A program made the translations under genes and the position numbers. From assembly GCF_903166545.1 (NCBI RefSeq), contig NZ_CAESCH010000002.1, positions 744,001-808,000 of the forward strand: 64,000 nt of DNA. Reading direction: 5' to 3'. The DNA comes from Metabacillus schmidteae. GTDB taxonomy: Bacteria > Bacillota > Bacilli > Bacillales > Bacillaceae. Positions within the stretch are counted from its first letter, which is position 1. Each line of letters opens with the position of its first letter. The notes beneath the pieces were generated by a model, which saw only the letters and a program-made list of their open reading frames with translations, was not told the origin of the DNA and did no database searches. Positions 59,423 through 64,000 of the stretch are shown here, in pieces.

Positions 59423-61027
59423 ATGAAACATGTAAAGAAAATGGTCTATTCTACTGCTGTTGCGATGTTGCTGCTATCCGGCTGCAGCAGTAAAAATGTC
59501 TCTTCTTCAGAGGACTATGAGCTTTCTGATATCTCTTTTCCATTAAAAGAAGAGGTTACACTTAAATTTTTGACGCAAAGTTCTCCATTAGCACCAAAGG
59601 ATCCAAATGAAAAATTAATTTATCAAAGATTAGAAGAAAAAACAGGCGTCAATATTGAATGGAAGAACTACACGAATGATGTGTTTGTAGAAAAAAGAAA
59701 CTTAGCAATAGCAAGTGGTGATCTTCCTGACGCAATTATGGATGCTGGTTATGGGGATTATGATTTATTAAAACTAGCAAAAGATGAGGCCATCATTCCT
59801 GTTGAAGATTTGATTGATCAATACATGCCAAATCTTCAAAAAGTTCTAGAGGCTGCTCCTGAATATAGAGCGATGATGACGGCTCCAGATGGACATATTT
59901 ATTCTTTTCCATGGATTGAAGAACTAGGTACAGGGAAAGAGAATATTCATTCTGTAGATGATTTTCCATGGATTAATGTCGAGTGGTTAGATAAATTAGG
60001 ACTGGAAATGCCAACAACTACAGAGGAATTAAAAGAAGTGCTTAAAGCCTTTAAAACACAGGATCCAAATGGAAATGGTGAAGCGGACGAAATTCCGATG
60101 TCATTTATTATTAATCATGGGGGAGAAGATCCAGCTTTCTTATTCGGTTCCTTTGGACTTGGGGATAACTGGGATCATACAGTTGTAAGCAATGAAGGTG
60201 AAGTATTATTTACCGCAGCTGATGAGGGCTACAAAGAAGCCATCTCCTATTTTAGTGAATTATATAAAGAAGGATTAATAGATGTAGAAGCATTTGAGCA
60301 TGATTGGAATACCTATTTAGCAAAAGGAAAAGATGAACGTTATGGCATGTATTTCACTTGGGATAAAGCAAATATTACAGGCATGAATGAGAAATATGAG
60401 TTAATGTCTCCATTAGCAGGTCCTGATGGTCATGTAAATGTGGCAAGAACAAATGGTATGGGCTTTGACCGCGGAAGAATGGTCATTACAAGTGCAAATA
60501 AAAACCTGGAACTTACAGCAAAGTGGATTGATCAATTATACGACCCACATCAATCTGTCCAAAACAACTGGGGGACGTATGGTGATGAATCTCAACAAAA
60601 TATTTTTGAATTTGATGAAGCAGCTGGTATGTTGAAGCATCTGCCGTTAGATGGAGCTGCACCTGTTGAAGTACGCCAAAAAACAAGCATTAACGGACCT
60701 TTGGCGATTTTAGATGAATACTATGGCCAAGTTACAACAAAACCAGATGATGCAGCATGGAGACTGGACTTAATGAAAGAAGTCATGGTCCCATATATGA
60801 AAGCAGAAAACACGTATCCAAAAGTGTTTTTCTCACTAGAAGAGTTGGATAAACTTTCAGAAATTGAAACAGACCTATTTGCTTATGTTAATAGAAAAAG
60901 AGCGGAATGGATGACGAATGGAAAAGTAGAAGAAGAGTGGAATGAATATTTAGCAGAGCTTGATCGTTTAGGTCTACAAGAGTGGTTGGAAATTAAACAA
61001 ACGGGATATGATCGAAATCAATCTTAA
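59423..61027 (+). CDS. ABC transporter sugar-binding lipoprotein (LplA type)
   Basis: A 534-residue extracellular binding protein with lipobox LLSGCSS (Cys21). The long form (about 530 residues) with KNYTNDVFVEKRNLAIASGDLPDAIM and a C-terminal helical region is typical of the LplA/YtcQ family that pairs with LplBC-like permeases. Encoded 50 bases after the second permease; a terminator then lowers expression of the enzymes downstream. Confidence 0.9.
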   Translation: MKHVKKMVYSTAVAMLLLSGCSSKNVSSSEDYELSDISFPLKEEVTLKFLTQSSPLAPKDPNEKLIYQRLEEKTGVNIEWKNYTNDVFVEKRNLAIASGDLPDAIMDAGYGDYDLLKLAKDEAIIPVEDLIDQYMPNLQKVLEAAPEYRAMMTAPDGHIYSFPWIEELGTGKENIHSVDDFPWINVEWLDKLGLEMPTTTEELKEVLKAFKTQDPNGNGEADEIPMSFIINHGGEDPAFLFGSFGLGDNWDHTVVSNEGEVLFTAADEGYKEAISYFSELYKEGLIDVEAFEHDWNTYLAKGKDERYGMYFTWDKANITGMNEKYELMSPLAGPDGHVNVARTNGMGFDRGRMVITSANKNLELTAKWIDQLYDPHQSVQNNWGTYGDESQQNIFEFDEAAGMLKHLPLDGAAPVEVRQKTSINGPLAILDEYYGQVTTKPDDAAWRLDLMKEVMVPYMKAENTYPKVFFSLEELDKLSEIETDLFAYVNRKRAEWMTNGKVEEEWNEYLAELDRLGLQEWLEIKQTGYDRNQS

Positions 61028-61030
61028 AAG

Positions 61031-61057
61031 TAAAAGAGGCTAACAACTAGCCTCTTT
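61031..61057 (+). terminator. Terminator between the binding protein and GH32 genes
   Basis: AAAAGAGGCTA / TAGCCTCTTTT (61031-61041 with 61047-61057). The T-tract is only four long, so partial read-through into the GH32 and fructokinase genes is likely. Confidence 0.75.
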
Positions 61058-61160
61058 TATGGATGGGGATCGAAATCTGCCGCTTGAAAGAATATCTGTG
61101 AAAGTTGATAGATTCCTCTTCCAATCGTAACAATTCTCATAAAAAGGAGCTGTAAAAACA

Positions 61161-62639
61161 ATGACTCAAAAATTAACTGAAAAGTATCGCCCGCAATTTC
61201 ACTTTTCACCGGAAGAAAAATGGATGAATGACCCGAACGGTATGGTGTTTTTTGAAGGCGAGTATCATCTTTTTTATCAATATCATCCATCAGATAAAAT
61301 TTGGGGGCCAATGCACTGGGGGCATGCGGTGAGTAAGGATTTAATTCATTGGGAGCATTTGCCGGTTGCCCTGCATCCTGATGAGCACGGCACCATTTTT
61401 TCGGGAAGTGCCGTTGTTGACTGGAATAATACAACAGGTTTTTTTGACGATGAGCCAGGTTTAGTAGCGATCTTTACGCACCATGATACGTATCCGGAAA
61501 CTGGAAAAGTTCGTCAAAGACAAAGTATAGCTTATAGTTATGACAAGGGAAGAACGTGGGAAAAATATGAGGGAAATCCAGTGTTATCAGATCCTTCAAT
61601 GACCGATTACCGTGATCCTAAAGTGTTTTGGCATGAGCCTACAAGTAAATGGATCATGATTCTTGCAACAGGACAATCAGTTACTTTGTATACATCTCAA
61701 AATCTAATAGATTGGGAATTTGCTAGTCAATTTGGTGATCATGATGGCTCACATGCAGGGTTCTGGGAATGCCCTGATCTCTTTCCATTACCTGTTGACC
61801 AAGATCCCGGCAATCAGAAGTGGGTCATGATTGTAAGTATAGGTGATACTGGGGAATTTAGTGAAGGTTCAAGAACTCAATATTTTATCGGGGATTTTGA
61901 TGGGACCATCTTTAAAAATGATAACGATGCAAAAACCGTGTTATGGCTTGATTATGGCAGAGATAATTACGCAGGTGTTAGTTGGTCAGATATCCCTGAG
62001 TCAGATGGAAGAAGAATTTATCTCGGTTGGATGAGCAATTGGAGATATGCCAATCTTGTTCCAACGAACGATTGGCGGGGGGCGATGACACTACCGAGAG
62101 AATTAAACTTGGTTTCGACTCAAAATGGAGTTCGATTGATTCAAAAACCTGTAACAGAAGTAAACAGTTTAAGAGAAAAATGTTTCAATCATGATGAAGA
62201 GGTAATAGTCAACACCCACCCGTTATCCATTACTCTCGATGATGCTTTACAGGAAATTAATTTAGAAGTTGAACATATAGATTCCTCCGTTTTGAATTGT
62301 GTCATTATACATTCAAATACAGAGGAAACGCTGATTCGATATGACGCTGAAAAGGAAGAATTTACTGTTGATCGCACAAACTCAGGTGAACATAGCTTCT
62401 CATCTTCTTTTCAAGCGATACAACATGCACCTTTATCAATGGTTAATAACCGGATAAAACTGCAAGTCTTCCTTGATACATCATCAATTGAAGTATTTGC
62501 AAATGATGGAATCGCAGCAGTTACTAGTTTGATTTTTCCAACTGAAGGAAGTAAAAAACTAGAATTATCATCACAGCGTGGAAGTGTAAAAATCCACTCT
62601 CTGCAATTAACAAAGCTTACTTCCATTTGGTCTGAGTAA
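61161..62639 (+). CDS. Intracellular GH32 beta-fructosidase (sucrose-6-phosphate hydrolase / fructan hydrolase)
   Basis: A 492-residue glycoside hydrolase family 32 enzyme that releases terminal beta-fructose. Catalytic residues are Asp24 (WMNDPNG, nucleophile), Asp152 (YRDPKVF, transition-state stabiliser) and Glu203 (ECPDLF, acid/base). The five-blade propeller (1-330) precedes a beta-sandwich (about 350-490). No signal peptide, so it acts on imported sugar. Next to ABC permeases and a fructokinase and without a PTS gene, it more likely cleaves unphosphorylated sucrose or fructo-oligosaccharides than sucrose 6-phosphate. Confidence 0.9.
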   Translation: MTQKLTEKYRPQFHFSPEEKWMNDPNGMVFFEGEYHLFYQYHPSDKIWGPMHWGHAVSKDLIHWEHLPVALHPDEHGTIFSGSAVVDWNNTTGFFDDEPGLVAIFTHHDTYPETGKVRQRQSIAYSYDKGRTWEKYEGNPVLSDPSMTDYRDPKVFWHEPTSKWIMILATGQSVTLYTSQNLIDWEFASQFGDHDGSHAGFWECPDLFPLPVDQDPGNQKWVMIVSIGDTGEFSEGSRTQYFIGDFDGTIFKNDNDAKTVLWLDYGRDNYAGVSWSDIPESDGRRIYLGWMSNWRYANLVPTNDWRGAMTLPRELNLVSTQNGVRLIQKPVTEVNSLREKCFNHDEEVIVNTHPLSITLDDALQEINLEVEHIDSSVLNCVIIHSNTEETLIRYDAEKEEFTVDRTNSGEHSFSSSFQAIQHAPLSMVNNRIKLQVFLDTSSIEVFANDGIAAVTSLIFPTEGSKKLELSSQRGSVKIHSLQLTKLTSIWSE

Positions 62640-62662
62640 GTTAAGGAGAATAAGTAAGGAGG

Positions 62663-63640
62663 TTGAACACAATAGGGCATTCAGTTATTTGTATAGGTGA
62701 ATTATTGGTTGATTTTTTCTGTAAAGACGTGAACATTGATTTAATAGAAGGACAAAATTTTGAAAAACAAGCCGGAGGAGCCCCTGCCAATGTATGCGCG
62801 ACTATTGCATCTTTGGGGGGAGATGCTATGTTTTGCGGAAAGGTTGGAACTGATCCGTTTGGGTATTTCTTGAAAAAAACACTTGATAACGTGAATGTTG
62901 ATACATCCATGCTTTTATTTGATAGAGAGCATACTACCACCCTGGCGTTTGTATCATTACAGGGTAATGGTGAACGTGACTTCGTCTTTAACCGGGGAGC
63001 AGATGCGTACCTCCATGAGAAAGAAATAGACAAAACGGCATTTAACCAAGCAGCCATTATTCATTTTGGATCTGCGACTGCACTATTGGACGATCCCTTT
63101 CGCAGCACCTATATAAACATGATGAAACGAGGAAAAAAAGAGAGAAAGTTTATTTCGTTTGATCCTAATTATAGAAATGATTTATGGAAAGAACGTACCC
63201 CGCAATTTATCGAATTCACTAAAGAAGCGATCACTTTAGCAGATTTTGTGAAGGTAAGTGAAGAGGAAATAAGGATTATCACGAAAAAACATGATGTAAC
63301 AGCAGGAATAGATGACCTTCACCAATTAGGAGCATCCATTATATCCGTTACATTAGGAAAGACCGGAACTCTTGTATCGAATGGAACCAGAAAAGAGCTT
63401 ATTCCAAGTATTGAAATAAATGCGATAGATTCAACTGGAGCTGGTGATGCATTTGTAGGAGCTGTTTTATTTCAAATTTCAAATAAGGAAAATCCTTATG
63501 AGATCGTCCATTCTTTTCAAGACTTAAAAAATATCATTTCCTTTAGTAATAAGATTGGGGCATTTACTTGTACTCAAATAGGGGCAATATCTGCTGTGTC
63601 TAAATTACAATCCAATATTGTGTATGAGGGCATGAAGTGA
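62663..63640 (+). CDS. PfkB-family fructokinase
   Basis: A 325-residue ribokinase-family kinase: GELLVDFF (12-19), AGGAPANVCA (38-47, sugar site) and DSTGAGDAFVGAVLF (about 255-269, catalytic Asp and anion hole). Beside GH32 it should phosphorylate released fructose to fructose 6-phosphate for glycolysis. The only listed start, TTG 62663, directly abuts AAGGAGG (62656-62662); an ATA codon at 62672 sits at ideal distance. The true start is therefore uncertain. Confidence 0.87.
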   Translation: MNTIGHSVICIGELLVDFFCKDVNIDLIEGQNFEKQAGGAPANVCATIASLGGDAMFCGKVGTDPFGYFLKKTLDNVNVDTSMLLFDREHTTTLAFVSLQGNGERDFVFNRGADAYLHEKEIDKTAFNQAAIIHFGSATALLDDPFRSTYINMMKRGKKERKFISFDPNYRNDLWKERTPQFIEFTKEAITLADFVKVSEEEIRIITKKHDVTAGIDDLHQLGASIISVTLGKTGTLVSNGTRKELIPSIEINAIDSTGAGDAFVGAVLFQISNKENPYEIVHSFQDLKNIISFSNKIGAFTCTQIGAISAVSKLQSNIVYEGMK

Positions 63641-63647
63641 ATATGAG

Positions 63648-63680
63648 AGGGATGAAGGAACGTAGCCTTAATCCCTTTTC
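63648..63680 (+). terminator. Terminator after the fructokinase gene
   Basis: AGGGAT / ATCCCT (63648-63653 with 63671-63676) with an inner AAGG / CCTT extension, then TTTTC. The T-tract is short. Confidence 0.65.
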
Positions 63681-63692
63681 TATTGTGAATTA

Positions 63693-63707
63693 ATGGAAGC
63701 GTTTACT
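63693..63707. promoter_or_regulatory. CcpA cre-like site before the last gene
   Basis: ATGGAAGCGTTTACT fits the degenerate cre WTGNAANCGNWNNCW throughout. It lies 22 bp upstream of the start codon. Confidence 0.5.
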
Positions 63708-63728
63708 TTATTAGGGGAGCTGTGATGA

Positions 63729-64000
63729 ATGAAGAATTTTAAAAAGACGAAGCTCGTGATTTTGCTTGTATTTGTTTTTTCAATCATTTATATGGATCAG
63801 CATTTTCAAGTACAGGCCACAGAACAAAATACAGCAATCTTTGGATATATACCTATAACAGGATCCTGGGTGCAGGAGAAAAATGGTTTAATCAGAGGAA
63901 AGAGTGATAAGAAACAACCAGGACTCATCTTATCATCAACAGAGGTCGGAAATTTCTTCGTCTATGAAGCAACGATGAAACTTCAGTCCTCATCCTCCGG
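63729..64000 (+). CDS. Secreted protein, N-terminus (partial); possibly an extracellular fructan hydrolase
   Basis: Ninety codons are visible before the window ends. A Sec signal peptide (MKNFKKTKLVILLVFVF..., about 1-33, cleavage near VQA-TEQ) is followed by GYIPITGSWVQEKNGLIRGKSDKKQPGLILSSTEVGNFFVYEATMKLQSSSSG, which resembles the start of a LamG-like or DUF1080-like beta-sandwich found at the front of large levanases. With the GH32/ABC genes before it and a cre site at its promoter, a secreted levanase is likely, but no catalytic motif is in view. Start ATG 63729 follows GGGGAG. Confidence 0.65.
   Translation, partial: MKNFKKTKLVILLVFVFSIIYMDQHFQVQATEQNTAIFGYIPITGSWVQEKNGLIRGKSDKKQPGLILSSTEVGNFFVYEATMKLQSSSS

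Overview
The window comes from a low-GC, endospore-forming member of the Bacillaceae. This is inferred from gene content and order: kapD, kapB, a KinB-type kinase, patB, yugE, yugF, alaR-alaT, yugI, yuzA, yugJ, pgi, yugN, yugO-mstX, yugP, yugU and tgl follow the yug region of Bacillus subtilis closely. Ribosome binding sites are strong AGGAGG types, start codons include GTG and TTG, and intrinsic terminators close most transcription units. No rRNA, tRNA or CRISPR array was seen.

Region 1 (1-16.5 kb) is this conserved backbone. It carries sporulation signalling (KapD, KapB, KinB), C-S lyase and alanine transaminase, glucose-6-phosphate isomerase, a potassium channel with a short Mistic protein, and a membrane zinc protease. 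Accessory pieces interrupt it: a SodC-like lipoprotein and a small membrane protein between kinB and kapB, and an ECF sigma factor with a large one-TM partner between alaT and yugI.

Region 2 (16.6-27.3 kb) is the most distinctive part. Six tightly packed genes encode an HPt-REC-GGDEF-REC diguanylate cyclase, a membrane-anchored HEAT-like protein, a processive family-2 glycosyltransferase, a 1085-residue anchored protein with a clan-A glycoside-hydrolase-like core, a stand-alone receiver and a hybrid histidine kinase. It looks like a self-contained phosphorelay and c-di-GMP controlled extracellular polysaccharide system, inserted between yugP and yugU.

Region 3 (27.4-45.8 kb) holds yugU, tgl, a metallo-beta-lactamase-fold hydrolase, an ABM-domain protein with an overlapping helical protein, a MarR/MMPL exporter pair, a cold shock protein with a group II intron just behind its terminator, a membrane-anchored parvulin foldase, an orphan trpB, an HxlR/aldo-keto reductase/SDR cluster, a PrmA-like methyltransferase, a nitronate monooxygenase-type flavoprotein, ppaC and a GNAT protein.

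Region 4 (45.9-52.4 kb) contains an array of ten 52-bp tandem repeats, a YkvA-like protein, a yybP-ykoY (Mn2+) riboswitch with a clear promoter placed ahead of an FbpB-like and a short Spo0M-like gene, a triple-LysM secreted protein, and the Des-DesK-DesR cold membrane-fluidity system.

Region 5 (52.5-64 kb) is a fructan or fructo-oligosaccharide utilisation locus. It has a YesMN-type two-component system co-encoded with an anchored solute-binding protein (probable co-sensor), two ABC permeases, a lipoprotein binding protein, an intracellular GH32 beta-fructosidase, a PfkB fructokinase and the start of a secreted protein. CcpA cre-like sites precede the permease genes and the last gene.
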